A program made the translations under genes and the position numbers. A stretch of DNA of 64,000 nt from Pseudofabraea citricarpa (taxonomy: Eukaryota > Ascomycota > Leotiomycetes > Helotiales > Dermateaceae), in assembly GCA_029641185.1 (NCBI GenBank), contig JAPWGK010000002.1, positions 1,860,001 to 1,924,000 on the forward strand, given 5' to 3'. Shown piece by piece: positions 25,394 through 36,957 of this stretch; the first letter of the stretch is position 1, and each line of letters starts with the position of its first letter. The notes beneath the pieces are model-generated. The model was given only the letters and a program-made list of their open reading frames with translations. It was not told the origin of the DNA and did no database searches.

Positions 25394-26466
25394 GCATATG
25401 CAGGATTGTTGCGTGGAAGATCAGCTTATGTTATTAAGGAAGGGGTGCAGTGTTGTGATAACCCCTACCTAGTGGATCGATCGGATGCTTTAGATGCAGA
25501 CATACATACATACATGCATACGGTGGCCTATTGAGAAAGAAGGATAGCATTAGGTAGATAAACAAGAGAATAACAGTTAGATTTCGACAGGTTGATTGAT
25601 GCTGTGCCATGGACCCAAAAATCTGCCCTGGGAAAGAATAGAAGGACATGATCCTCACCCCCCTCAGAAGAGGATATGGGTCGCAATGACGTGTCCTCTC
25701 GACAAAGTAAATGGGGATCTTGTAAGCCTATCTCCGGACTCGTAAAGGGATACCTCATGTATGTGAGTCGGGTACCACTCTAAAGTAGACCAGAGAAAAA
25801 GAAACTCGTGGTAGGTAGGTAGGCAGCAGGTGAACCGGGATGTTTTTGTCGACTTGTAAAATCCCGAAATCCCGGAATCCGAAGAGTTGTTTGTTTGCTC
25901 CATGGCTAGCTTGCATATGTACCTAGGTAGGTAGGTAGGGAACCTCACTTGCTCGCTACAGGGAGAAAGAAGAAGAAAAGAAAAGACAAGCTGCAGAAGT
26001 GAGGAAAAGACATGGACACCTCTCGTCAGCTGAAGTCAAATTACTCAAATGCATTTTTACCTAGGCAAGTCAAATCACGATGATATAATCGACTACCTTC
26101 TCGCCACAGTTTTGCAAAATTTTGATGTTGGACTCGTTACTATGTGTCGACACAGAAGAGCCACAAAGGGAAAACGTATTTGTGATTAAGAATACAGCAA
26201 AAAAGCAAAAGGGGGAAAGGGAACGTGTGAGAAAAGCTCAAGCTGACGAAAGTCATCAGAATACATAAAGCGTCAAAAAGACAAGGGCAAAAAGAGATAC
26301 AGTTGCAACCAAGAGGGACAACAGAGAGGTACAAAACTTTTTCAAGCGTCAAAAATGAAAGACAAAGATAGCAATACTAGTAAAGCAACCACAGTAATAC
26401 CCCAACTACAACTGGCCAGAGAATGTTCACGCTACAAATTCCTGGTACACAGAAAATCTCCCATAT
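25394..26466. other. Intergenic region
   Basis: Contains short TAGG/CCTA runs (25815-25825 and 25920-25940) and AT-rich likely 3' UTR sequence of the small Cys-rich gene. No further gene supported. Confidence 0.55.
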
Positions 26467-26661
26467 CTATCTTCCACCTCTTCGTCGCTTAATAATTTCC
26501 GACGAGCACACGGAGCACAGGAAATCCTTGGTGTACGATGCACGATATACCTTGACACCAAAGCATTGATGGTAAGGGTCGCAGCGAGCAAAGTGGCAGT
26601 ATGACAGGAGCTTCTCCTCGGCGTGGCCGCATGCGAAGTGGAATTCCTCATAATCGCACAT
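26467..26661 (-). CDS. Small Cys/His-rich protein, 64 residues
   Basis: Starts MCDYEEFHFACGHAEEKLLS and ends in a basic KRRRGGR tail. The pattern C-G-H, Y-C-H-F-A-R, H-Q-C-F-G-V-K-V and L-C-S-V-C gives eight Cys and several His in 64 residues, suggesting one or two metal sites. From memory, short fungal hypothetical proteins with the same opening (MCD...CGH...YCHFAR.DP.HQCFG) occur in related species, which supports a real gene; I cannot check this here. No signal peptide, so it is probably intracellular. Start context is accATGT. Function unknown. Confidence 0.65.
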   Translation of the reverse strand: MCDYEEFHFACGHAEEKLLSYCHFARCDPYHQCFGVKVYRASYTKDFLCSVCSSEIIKRRRGGR

Positions 26662-28749
26662 GGTTGGTTAATGGTCCACTAGAACCCTCTTGTCAGACTT
26701 GTGCTTTGGATTCAGCGGAAGGAGAGAAGGGAATGGAAAGAGAGGGGCTGTCTCACGGATGTGCAACGTTTCTCTGATCGCAAAACGTTTGCCTCTGAGC
26801 TTAGACGGGGATTATTAGGGATCTGGCGTGAAGAAAGGATCAATGACGAGGAGATGCCGTCGGATGTCACGATCCGGGTTTGAGTCTCGTGGATCGGGAC
26901 AGATAGGCTCGGAGATATTTAGATGAGTGATAGTGCTCGATAGAACGATGAACAAAACCGAAGGTGAAAATGGAGTTTTGAGGGTCTCAAAAAGAAAACC
27001 GATACTTCAGATGAATCAAGGTGTGAAGCCATGATGGGATGAAGGTTCAATTATACTTGGTGAAGTGGGCTTGTCCATGACTTGGACTGGTAATTTGTTT
27101 CCCCCACTCCTGTTCGGCCAGAAGCATATGATATCTCAAATTTTCCACTCCGCAACTCATGAAGAATTAGATTGGGGGCATCTGAGAAAGGAGAATGGAA
27201 ATGGTACGAACACATGCGGTTCACGGACACAAACTTCTGTCCAACCACCACAAATTTTGGGCTAACGGCTGCGCACAAACGAGGATAGAGCATGAACATG
27301 GATTTGAAGCATTGCAGAAAGTCACGATCCGGAAATCGATCAGGCGTTTGGCGTCGCGCTGAGACCAGGAGCTGATTTCATTCTGCAAGATATGGTGACT
27401 CGCAGGCGAAGGGGAATACTAAAAAATCCGGCCAGGGTCATCAACACCAAGGCATTTGATGAGGATGAGCGATGGATAAAGGGTGATAATGATCTTCGGT
27501 AGCATGAGAGTGATGGTTTATGATATCTGACAGGAACATACTCGCACAGCACTTCAGGTGAGATCTCGTACTGCCAAGCACATATCTTCAGCAACTGGGT
27601 ACTTGGTACCTATCACAAGTGGTGTCACGGTGACTCCTTTGCCAACATGCTTTCCAAGCGGCTATGTGCATGTGTTTGACGGAACGGCGGCAGTGCTGCT
27701 GGGGTGATTTGGGAAAGATTATGACAGACAGCCATTCCCTGAACAACCTGTTCCGGCCCGACCCAGAGCCTGTCGAGGGACAGCAGCTGTCAAGATCTTG
27801 GGGCAACGAGGAACGTGTTGTGTTTAAGTAGGTTTCTGGAACTCCCAGCCACCACACCGTTGTTTGCACAAGCACCACAGGAACCTGAGTACGGCTTTGC
27901 AGTAGTGCGACTCAACATCAGATGAAGAGCATACCACCATCTCCCAAGTTCCTGAGGCCATCCAAGCAAACACCAATTTGCCCCGGAGATCTTGTCGACC
28001 CCGAACCACACACGCATCTGCACTGCAGAGGATCAAGTCTGTCCTTCGCGCATTTCAAGCTGACGGCATGCGCTGCTTCCGAGAAAAAGATGCATCATGG
28101 TGTCACCTATTTCTGGACAAATTTTCTACAAGCGCGCAAAAAGTAAAAAAAGTAGGACAAACATTCTCAAAACGGTCCAGGCTTCCAGCAAGTCGGAAGC
28201 TGGTATCAGAAGTTTCCATGGCGGTTCGCTGCGTGCCGAAGACCTCGCTGGCCGCCAACAAGAGCAGCGAGCACTCATCCAACGGTAGGGAGCATCCATG
28301 TCACTTACATGTAATCATATGCAGAGCAAACTTTCCTCTGCAAGCAGACTGGATCAGTACCGGAGTGCAGCTCCGTTGTGCAGACTGATAGGCTCGATCG
28401 CGATCGTAGCACAAAGATCCTAATGCATACAGATGAAAATCTTGCTACCGGGGGTCCCATTTCACAATGACAACGTATTTGGAAATAAGCCATCGATCTT
28501 TATTGATGCCGATTTTTGAGCGGGTGTCTGAACGAATCGCAAGATTGAAATGCTTCACCCCGAGTCGGTTGATAGTAGCACTGCAGCTTCTGACTCCCTA
28601 GTAATGCATCCACTGCCAGCTTCCATTTCAGTATAGGTGCGGCAGTACACCCGGAACACGAGTGGGTTCACAACATATATCCGTCCTCAGAAATGTGTGA
28701 TCTATCATTTCTATCTGTCGGCACACTCGTCATATTGCATACTCGCGAT
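26662..28749. other. Intergenic region of 2.1 kb
   Basis: Short overlapping open frames on both strands but no family features and no consistent splice pattern. Probably the promoter/leader of the small Cys-rich gene plus the 3' side of DAP1. Confidence 0.5.
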
Positions 28750-29257
28750 TTATTGGTTTGTTGCGCCCTCAACCACTCCAATAATATTGTACCGCTTCGA
28801 GAAAAAGGTAAACCAGTCGTTGAGGACACCCTTCTCCTTCTCTTCAAGATCATTCCACTCTGGCCGAACATCCTCGGCTTTGGTTGAGGTCATACCGAGA
28901 GCCCGCGAAGCGTCATGGCCGGCAAAAACTGCAACAGAGTGAGTTAGAGTGAAGCTCAGAGGTGGTATATGCCATACCGTGATATGACCCGCCAACTTGA
29001 TAAGCGGAGTTTGCTGATACATCAAAGACTTTGCCCTGGCGGAAGTATGAATAATAGTCCTTAACTGTGTACGCAATTGCTCACCTTGATGGCTACGTAG
29101 CATGGGTTGCCATCAGTACCTGCGATTGTCAGCATGGGAGCTGTCACCTTGTCTATTCCCCCATACCGTTACACTTTGCGAGGTAGTCGGGAGAGATTGG
29201 GTCGTCCTTGGGAGGATTGAGATTGACAGGGGTCTTGGGTTCGAATTTACCAGCCAT
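28750..29257 (-). CDS. DAP1: Dap1-like haem-binding protein (MAPR, cytochrome b5-like)
   Basis: Dap1/PGRMC proteins bind haem and support sterol-synthesis P450s such as Erg11 (yeast knowledge). Four exons: complement of 28750-28928, 28978-29035, 29085-29119 and 29167-29257, in phase, giving 120 residues. Exon 2 is only 35 nt. The start is ATG at 29257 (MAGKFEPKTPVNLNPPKDD). The cytochrome b5-like core reads LAKCNGTDG, GKVFDVSANSAYQVGGSYH and VFAGHDASRAL, then EKEKGVLNDWFTFFSKRYNI. Tyr residues in the GGSYHVFAG area are the expected haem ligands. No N-terminal membrane helix is seen, unlike animal PGRMC1. It shares a 307-bp promoter with the MGR3-like gene. Confidence 0.93.
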
Positions 29258-29564
29258 GGTGAGGTTTGCGGTATTGTATAGCTCTTGGTAAGTAGCTCTA
29301 GATCTTTGATGTATGGTGGATTTTGGGAGAGTGGAAGAGGGGAGAAGAATGTGGGGTCGAGGATTCAAAGTCAAAGTGGAGCGCGGCCGCGGCTGTGATG
29401 CCACGCACTGACCTCGACTTGCTTATGTAACTATGCCGGTCGCGAATACCCTCAAAAGCTCTGGAGCTTCAAACGTCATTGAAATTCCAACGCTACGACG
29501 GTATTAGTTTGCAGGTCTTTGCGTGCCATTCCGATAGCCGATAGGCACTTTCAAATAATTCATA
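29258..29564. promoter_or_regulatory. Shared divergent promoter, DAP1 and MGR3 homologues
   Basis: 307 bp between opposite start codons; it must hold both promoters and both leaders. No further frame supported. Confidence 0.65.
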
Positions 29565-30965
29565 ATGTCTGCGCTGCGCCTACAAAGCTTCCTCCGGCCG
29601 CAATCGAGTCGAATTGCGCAATGCGTCCGTCAGCGGCCCATCGAGGCGTTCTCAAGAATACCACAAAACCCAAGATCGCTTCAATTCCGGCAGCAAAGAT
29701 ATAGGTTTACCCAAGCTGGACCCCCTAAGCAGACATTTAGGGAGAACCTCAAGGTACTGTGGCGGCAGTATCCGTACTCTGTCACACTAGCATTCATGTG
29801 GTCAGTTCCTACATCCTTTTCACTGAATAAAGATACTGACAATCTTCTAGTATAGCCTGTGGTGTCGGCGGTATTGTGTATACCAATTATTTCTATCAGA
29901 CTTATATTTTGGGCGCGTTTCATAAATACCCTGAGCCCGTTGCAAAGCAGCTCCGAAAAGCTCTCTATTACACGAATATGTCCCTCGAGCCGGAAAATGC
30001 CCTCAAATATTACAAGGAGGCCCTGAAGGTTGCGGACGAGATTGGAATGCATCCATTCTCTGACGAGATTCTGGGAGTCAAGATTCAGGTGGCATTCCTG
30101 ATGGAAAAGATCAATCAATTCACGAAGGCAATTGATGTCTTAGAGATTGTGAAGCGCGACTGTCTTGAGTGGATAGAAAAACGAGGCTCTATACCTGGAA
30201 ATGAGGGTATGAGAACTAAGGTTCTGGGAAAATGTGTAGGATTCAGTGTGAAGCTGGGAGATCTTTACGCAAATCCATATGTGATGGAGCCAGAGCTGGC
30301 CGAGGAACGATTGATTTGGGCTGTAGAGACAGTGCTGAAAGAAAAGAAACGGAGAGAAATAGAAGGGGTAAAGCCAGAAGAAGGTGATTGGATATCGGAC
30401 GAAGAGAATGGTGCTACTCTGGAAAGTGAGTTGTTATTGGCGTCTTTTGATAACACCTGCTTACAGTCTCTAGCTCTGGCTCACAATTATGAGAAAAAGG
30501 ACCAGCATTACCTTGCTGCACCCCTGTTCCTCCAAGCACTCACGTTGTCACCCCCGAACAGCTGCCATACTGCAGTATTAAGTATGTTTTCGATTGGTCC
30601 TTCTTTGTTCTCAAGTTCTAACCGTGGCAGTGAACAATTTATCAATCTCTTTAGCGCAGCAACTGCCTCCACCCACACCGGGTCAGGCACCCCCCTCCAG
30701 ATCAGCATTGGTGGGCAATGCTCGAGCATGGGCGGAGAAGGCAATTGCCGTCACAAAGAAGATCACGCCACCAGAAAGAACGGACGAGTGTGACATGGGC
30801 TGCGCAGTAGCAACCCACAATCTGGGAGAGTTTGCAGAGATGGATGGTGATATTCGAGAAGCGAGGAAGAGGTACGAGGAGGCGAAAGCCCTCGCAAAAG
30901 CAATTGGCTTTCAAGATGGCGTCGAGAATGCAACAGCCGCCCTCAACCGTATATCCAAGACATAG
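29565..30965 (+). CDS. MGR3: TPR protein of the mitochondrial inner membrane, Mgr3-like
   Basis: Yeast Mgr3 with Mgr1 is a substrate adaptor of the i-AAA protease Yme1 (yeast knowledge). Exons: 29565-29800, 29851-30581 and 30631-30965, in phase, giving 433 residues. The N-terminus is rich in Arg/Ser/Gln with few acidic residues (MSALRLQSFLRPQSSRIAQC), typical of a mitochondrial presequence. A membrane span follows, rebuilt across intron 1 (YSVTLAFMCIACGVGGIVYTN). TPR-like helices come next: ALKYYKEALKVADEIG, KLGDLYANP, HYLAAPLFLQALTL and ARKRYEEAKALAKAIGF. A GT...AG pair at 30432-30472 (41 nt) looks like an intron, but removing it breaks the frame, so I keep it as coding. Confidence 0.88.
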
Positions 30966-32002
30966 GAAGCAATTACACAACTCAAGTAACCAGTTTCCTC
31001 TTGTGGTGACATTCAGACATCGACGGTGTACGTGATCTATGCTTACCTAGGTACTTGAGGTCGGTACAACCTTACTAACTAGATATCACGTGGCGCCATC
31101 TCTTACTTGCTGCATTGCCCGAGTGGGTGGATCTTTAGAAGCAGTATGTTGTCAATGTGATTTTGAATCCATCATCTAATATATACCTATACCTAGGTAA
31201 CCAAGTTTGAAGAGGATCAGGTGACGTGGTGAGCCTTCGGTCTTCTCCATCTTCTCCACCCTCTGCGTCTCTAAGCATACCTACGAAGTGCTACGCGTAA
31301 GCCTGCGAGGGCAATAGCTAACCACTGGCACAAATACAGCCCACGATGCGACAGCTTTGTCAAATCACATGTGTCGTCGTAGTAAGTGCTAGTTAGTGAA
31401 GTTGCTGCCTACTCTGCCCTTCTCGCTTGGCCGCCTCACTTTTTGCGCCCGAAGCATCTCATTTCATCTTCATTATTATTATTTCACCATCGCCATCACC
31501 ATCACTATCACCATCCCCAGCTCCAACTACCGAGTACCAGGCCATGTGAACTCACCGAGTCAAGGGCAGCCGATGAAGTTGCAAAGTGCAGTATGATGTC
31601 CTCCTGCCTTGCTGTGCTGCCACGAGTCCCCAGTGGCCCTGCGAGTTCATCTGATTGACCGCTTCGGCTCACCGAGAGCAGAGGGCGTTCACCCAAGCAC
31701 CAAGCATCGCCCCCTCCAAAATCACCCTCCTGTCTGCCTTGCCTCTTTTTGCGAACCACACCCTCCTGACACCTGCATTTTCATTTTTCTTCTCTTGCGC
31801 AATCTTTTCCCTCCGTCGCCCAGTGTCTGAGCAGGAAGACATAGTTTGCGACTCATCGAGTGGCAATTATCGTCTTCCAGTAACAAGTCGCATCGGCCTA
31901 AACAGCAGGGCCATCTGCCTATTTGTGTTTTGTATGGATGCGGGTTGGTCAGTCTCAACAAACATCTTTCGGTTTTGTGGTGCTGACGAATTCATAGTAC
32001 AG
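30966..32002. other. Intergenic, leader of the first C2H2 gene
   Basis: 1.0 kb, pyrimidine-rich with CACCAT runs (31490-31515). The start codon at 32003 is directly preceded by tacag, so a leader intron could end there. Open frames here lack protein character. Confidence 0.55.
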
Positions 32003-34864
32003 ATGGCAAACCATTGTAATTATTCCCGCGACGGGAATCACTCTGGCTCTGTACGTTTTTAAATTTCTTGACTTCGTGTATACTTCTGTTCCTAACAGAT
32101 GCATTTGTTAGTTCTACTCTCCACAGGCTTCGTTAAGCCGGCCAGATCAAGGGCAATATGGCTTCTCCAAGGGAATGGGTCCGCCACCCATGGATCTGCT
32201 ACCCCAACCTTTGATTGATTTGAACTCAAGAGTGCTTCCTAACCCGTCCATTTCTGCTAATTGGGATCCGAACCTGTTCTCCTCATCTGGTCTTGGAGAT
32301 ATGCATTCCGCATATGGCTCATCTAATGTGAGTAGGACACAGCAACTGCCTGCAGAGAGTCGAGTTCGAGGCTCGGGCCAGGATCCACTAGTCTCTTGGT
32401 ATACTGGCAATGATGGACCATGGATTCCCAAAGGTATTTCCGCCGTCAATGAGGAAAGACTGCCAAATAGGCATCACAATGAACGTGTCGCTGTCCCCTT
32501 TGGGGGCCAGTACAGAGATGGAAATCCATCTGAGAATGGAACTTTGCAATATGTCGTACCACCGTCGGATTCTGGGTATGGTACTCGCCGGAGTGTTGGA
32601 ACTGCATCTATTTTTGCTGAAGATGCTCCCGAAAGGGAGACAGACTGTCAAAGTCTGACTGGACACATAGGAGAATACTCTCCCTTCCAGGGGCTGGAGC
32701 AGCAAGAACCTCGTGGCATTGATTCATGGTCGCAATCTGTCCATTCTGTTGCTAGTATACCAATACCAGACACAAATGGCCTGTTTTGTGCCACATGTTC
32801 TAAATCTGTAAAGACTCGCTCTGAACTGAAGTGAGTTGACGATTCAAGAGAACAGCATATACTGACATTTTATAGAAAGCACCATCTACGCCATACAAAA
32901 CCTTTTATTTGCAATGTTCCTAGATGCACACGAAAAGACGGCTTCAGCACAATCAATGACCTCGACAGACATAAAAGGAGCAAGCATCCCGAGATGTATC
33001 CGTCGACTGAATCTAAAGTCTTCCGTTGCCCTGTTCATGGATGCAAATCAAAGGATAAGGCTTGGCCGCGCTTAGACAATTTCAAAAGCCACCTCAAAAG
33101 GGTCCATTTAATTCAGGATGAGCATCGATTAGAGGGATTTGTACAGCAGTAAGTAAAAAACGCCTGGAAGGAAATTATCAAGGACAAGAACTGATGGGAT
33201 TAACAATAGAGCCGAGACCCATGAGCTTACATCTAAGAATAATGACCAGGATGAATTCCACCCACAGGAAGATATCCATGATTCTTCTTGGTCAACTCTT
33301 ATTCCCGGAGAGCAGATGGAATACTGGAGGCGCATCGAAAATTCGGATCCAGGCGGCAAGAGACCGCAGCTAGATGATCCCAATTCTAAAGAGGCTATCT
33401 TACGCGAGCCAATATATGCATCCAGAACCGATACATCGGCGACAGTCCAGCCCCAAGATCTTTATAGAGCTAAAATCTCATTGGACAACACTCAAATAAC
33501 TCCGAGTTATATGGGCGGAGCTGGGTCTCCGGAGCTTAAGCCTACGGACAAAATCCAACTTCTAGAACGGAATGTTTCAGTTGGCGAGGCCTCGGTTACG
33601 GATTTAAACCATACTGCATTTACTGAGTCCAGCTTTGATCAAGTCACCAAGGTGGACCCCTCACCCTCGCCACTAAGTCACAATAGGATGCCTGGATCCG
33701 ATTGTAAAGTGGCGCTCGAATCATTGATTTCTAAACCGCAATCTGTAATTGCTGACGAAGATGTGGAGGCTTCCATGAAGGCCAAAAGCCACAGCGGTAC
33801 CGAGTCTCAAAAGGATGTTCAAGAAGCCGTCCGAATTCTTCGGGACAAAGGTTACATTGTGCATGGTCCCCAATCTTCCCTGCCAAAAATAAATCCCGGC
33901 TCAGTTGCAGGCAACAAGAGTGAAAATCAAGTAACTTGTTCTGTATGTCAAAAGTTCAAAGGTCGGCCATGCGAGCTGAAGTAGGCGCACCCTTCTCCAC
34001 AACCAATGATAATGACTCACGTTTCTTAGGAAGCACATGAAACGACACGAACGGCCGTATGGCTGCACTTTTCTCGGTTGCACTAAGTCTTTTGGTAGTA
34101 AAAATGATTGGAAACGTCATGAGAACTCACAACACTTTCAGCTCGAGACTTGGCGTTGCCAGGTGGAGAGGCCGGAAGGCGGTGCTTGTGCGAAGGTCTG
34201 TTATCGCCGCCAGGGCTTCAAAGACCATCTTTCGAAGGAACATTGCATCTCCAATGCCGACACGATCACCGAGCAGCTTGAAACTTGCCGTATTGGACGC
34301 AATTGCCAGTCAAGGTTCTGGTGCGGCTTCTGTGAAAAACTTGTTGAGTTGAAGAGAAAAGGTCTGGAGGCTTGGACCGAACGCTTCAATCATATAGATG
34401 ATCATTTTATGGGACGAAACGGCAACACAGAGCAGAGGATATCAGACTGGGTTCCTGTGGATAGCGATCGACCCAAGGGCTTGGAAAGCATCCGATCCCT
34501 GCGTGCTTCAACCTCAGATGAAGAGTCAATTCCATCATCCGGCTCATCTAACAGCTCCCTGCCAGAAGTTTTTCATCCTTCATCCCATGAGATCGCGAAT
34601 ATCCCAAAGCGGAAGATGACGGATGACGAGCCTGAACGGCCCAAGAAACAACAGAAGACCATCCAAGGGGAGAAGATTATACTATGTGTAAGTATACTTC
34701 TTGAGTTCTTGTCCTCGTACAGATCTTTCGGTGGCTGACCAAAACAGTGTCAATGTGACTATCCTCATTTAGTTAAACTTCATCACCACTGTACTATATG
34801 CAACGATGGACATCGTTTTTGTGACAACTGCAAAACCGCGTATAATAACACAACTAGCAGCTAA
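32003..34864 (+). CDS. C2H2 zinc-finger protein, 856 residues
   Basis: Probable nuclear regulator. Six exons: 32003-32050, 32127-32830, 32876-33148, 33210-33980, 34030-34687 and 34748-34864, all in phase. The first exon is a 16-codon start (MANHCNYSRDGNHSGS). A Ser/Gly/Pro-rich N-terminal region (to about residue 250) precedes a finger block with CATCSKS, KHHLRHTKPF, CNVPRCTRKDGFS, HKRSKH and CPVHGCKSK...HLKRVH. A linker of about 250 residues follows. A second block has CSVCQKF, KKHMKRHERPYGC, FGSKNDWKRHENSQH and FKDHLSKEH. A basic nuclear signal (PERPKKQQK) comes before a last short exon rich in Cys/His (CQCDYPH, CTICNDGHRFCDNC). Splicing repeatedly interrupts finger sequences just after SELK/CELK. 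Target genes unknown. Confidence 0.88.
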
Positions 34865-35358
34865 GCGGTTTATTATATCTCTGGGACAGTAGTTTTTCTT
34901 TTGGTTTTTTTGATTGGATACCCAAAGTCTCTTTATTTCTTTCCAGGCTGGATTCTGAGGAGCACCTTGAGTTCTGGAAGCTGGGGTGATTGGTTCATGT
35001 GCTATGTACAAATGATAACGAGAAGATGTATGAATGAATGGATTTAATGCGCGTACAACACAGCGTGTCTCATCAATAGCGAACATGCAGCTGATCTCGA
35101 CACCCAAGCAAGCAAGCAAGTAACCAAGCAGAAAGCCAGCAAATGCGGCTCTGGGTGACTGTACGCTCAGCCGCAGCTGGCGGTGTTACTGGGCAGTGGG
35201 CAGCTTCTATAAATTGCGAGCTCAGATTCGGTTGTGCTGGTCGGAGGGATGGTGAGGGATGGTGTGTTGGTAGGAGATGTTAGTGGTTGCGAGACTCGAT
35301 TACTCCACCGTTCCACCTCCCTGACCTGAGTCTCTTCCCGTGTGCCAACCACAGCCCC

Positions 35359-35425
35359 CTACCTACCTACCCTCCTACCCTCCTACCCTCCTACCCTCCT
35401 ACCCTCCTACCCACCTACTCACCTC
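35359..35425. repeat. CCTACC/CCTACCCT tandem repeat
   Basis: Pyrimidine-rich tandem run on the + strand, 1.5 kb upstream of the second C2H2 gene. Confidence 0.85.
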
Positions 35426-35617
35426 CCTGGCCTCCCCTACCTGCTACTGTATACTGCACTTACATCCTCGACCCCCCCCAGGCGCACCATGAGGCAGCAT
35501 CCGGGGCCTCACTTCAGCTCGGTGAGCCATTGTAGCTGGGCGCAGTCCCTGGGAGTCTGGGAAAACGAGGCTGTCGTGCAGGTAGATGCATCCGGCTGCA
35601 GCTGCCCACCCACACCC

Positions 35618-35702
35618 TACCATGACTGCCACTACTACTACCATGACTGCCACTACTACCACCACCACTACCATCACCACCATCACCACCATCACCACTA
35701 CC
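35618..35702. repeat. ACCACC/ACTACC/ATCACC microsatellite block
   Basis: Compound trinucleotide-type repeat of about 85 bp. It creates long His/Thr open frames that are not genes. Confidence 0.85.
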
Positions 35703-36957
35703 TTGCCTCGAGCACTATTTCGACAACACCCGCATCAAAGGCTGAACATGAGACGATTGCATTTGAGACAGAACTCTTCCCGTCTACACACCACCATTCT
35801 CGCTCTTCTGCTTGTTTCTGGCCCACCAAAAGACGCGCTGGAGAGCTAAGCGCCGTCAATTAGACGCCCTCCTGGGTCGCAAGAAAGGGAAGAAGAGGAA
35901 ACAATAGGTCGTCTGCTTTGTCGATTGGCTCCATCGCTGTGTATTATTACCAGATGCAGACGTGGCCACAGCTGCTGGGCCGTGTTGGAGTTTGGAGAGA
36001 TGTCCCAGACTCCCAGTATCCCGAGTGCCATCCACACCACACCACCCCACAACGACGATCTTCGAGGTTATGCGATGCGATGCAAGAGAACAGTGAGAGA
36101 ACAACCTTTGAATCCCGCTGGTCTGATCAAATATGTCATATTTGACAGCACACTACTGCCGGGCGACCAAGTGTCGCAAACCCCTCAGAGCATTTCACTC
36201 GGGTGCCACTGGACTCTGGAGGCAGCCGTGAGGAATTCTGCCCTTTCGGTTGCCCTATCCGCCTGACGCCCTCTGAACAGGGGCGTCAGTGGCTGCCATT
36301 GGACTTATTGGACTTTTGTGCGATGCAGGCTGGAGGCCCGATGGCATCCTTATTGGCGAATTTGTGCGGGGGCTACGTGCCACCCATTCATCTGGTTCGA
36401 GCTTGCATGTTGCTGAGGGGCGCAGACTTCCACCAACACCTCCCGCCAGGGGTATGCATATGCATATGTTTGGGGGGTTTGGCAGAAGAGAGAAAATGCG
36501 GCTCTTACAGAGTTCTTGGTACGCCGGCAACACTGCCAAAGAGATGCAACCTCAGTGGGAGAAGCACTTTTGGTGGAGGAGGTGTTGGGGCTTTTCTATT
36601 TCTTCCCTCCCGCATCTCTTTCTCTCCCACTACTCATCTTCCACTGCGCCATACTTTGCATCGCCTCACTAATACCACACCACCTGCACTCTTTACTCCT
36701 GTGACAGCATTGCGGTTTTGTGTATCGCTTATTGAAAAGTACATAATTGTGCACAGGTGCATCGGTTGTTCTTAGCATTTCCCAGTAAGCTATTCTTCCT
36801 TTTCATCTGATACCGCACCTACACGACCATCACCCATACTTATACGGAGTAACAGATAAAACTCCTGGACCGTCTCCAACAGGCAAACTTATGACTGCTG
36901 TGCAACGACTTTCAGAGTAACGCGACAACGTTTTCTAGCAACGCCGCCATCCTGACC

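Larger units (their letters stand above)
34865..36957. other. Promoter/leader region between two C2H2 genes
   Basis: 2.1 kb with strong simple-sequence tracts (CCTACCCT at 35359-35425 and CAC/CCA at 35618-35702) and pyrimidine-rich stretches up to the start at 36958. No supported gene. Confidence 0.55.

Noticed and set aside
30432..30472. Possible 41-nt intron in the MGR3 homologue
   Set aside because: Removing it shifts the frame into an early stop; reading through keeps the TPR sequence open.
35586..35863. His/Thr-rich open frames
   Set aside because: Produced by the ACC/CAC microsatellite, not by a gene.
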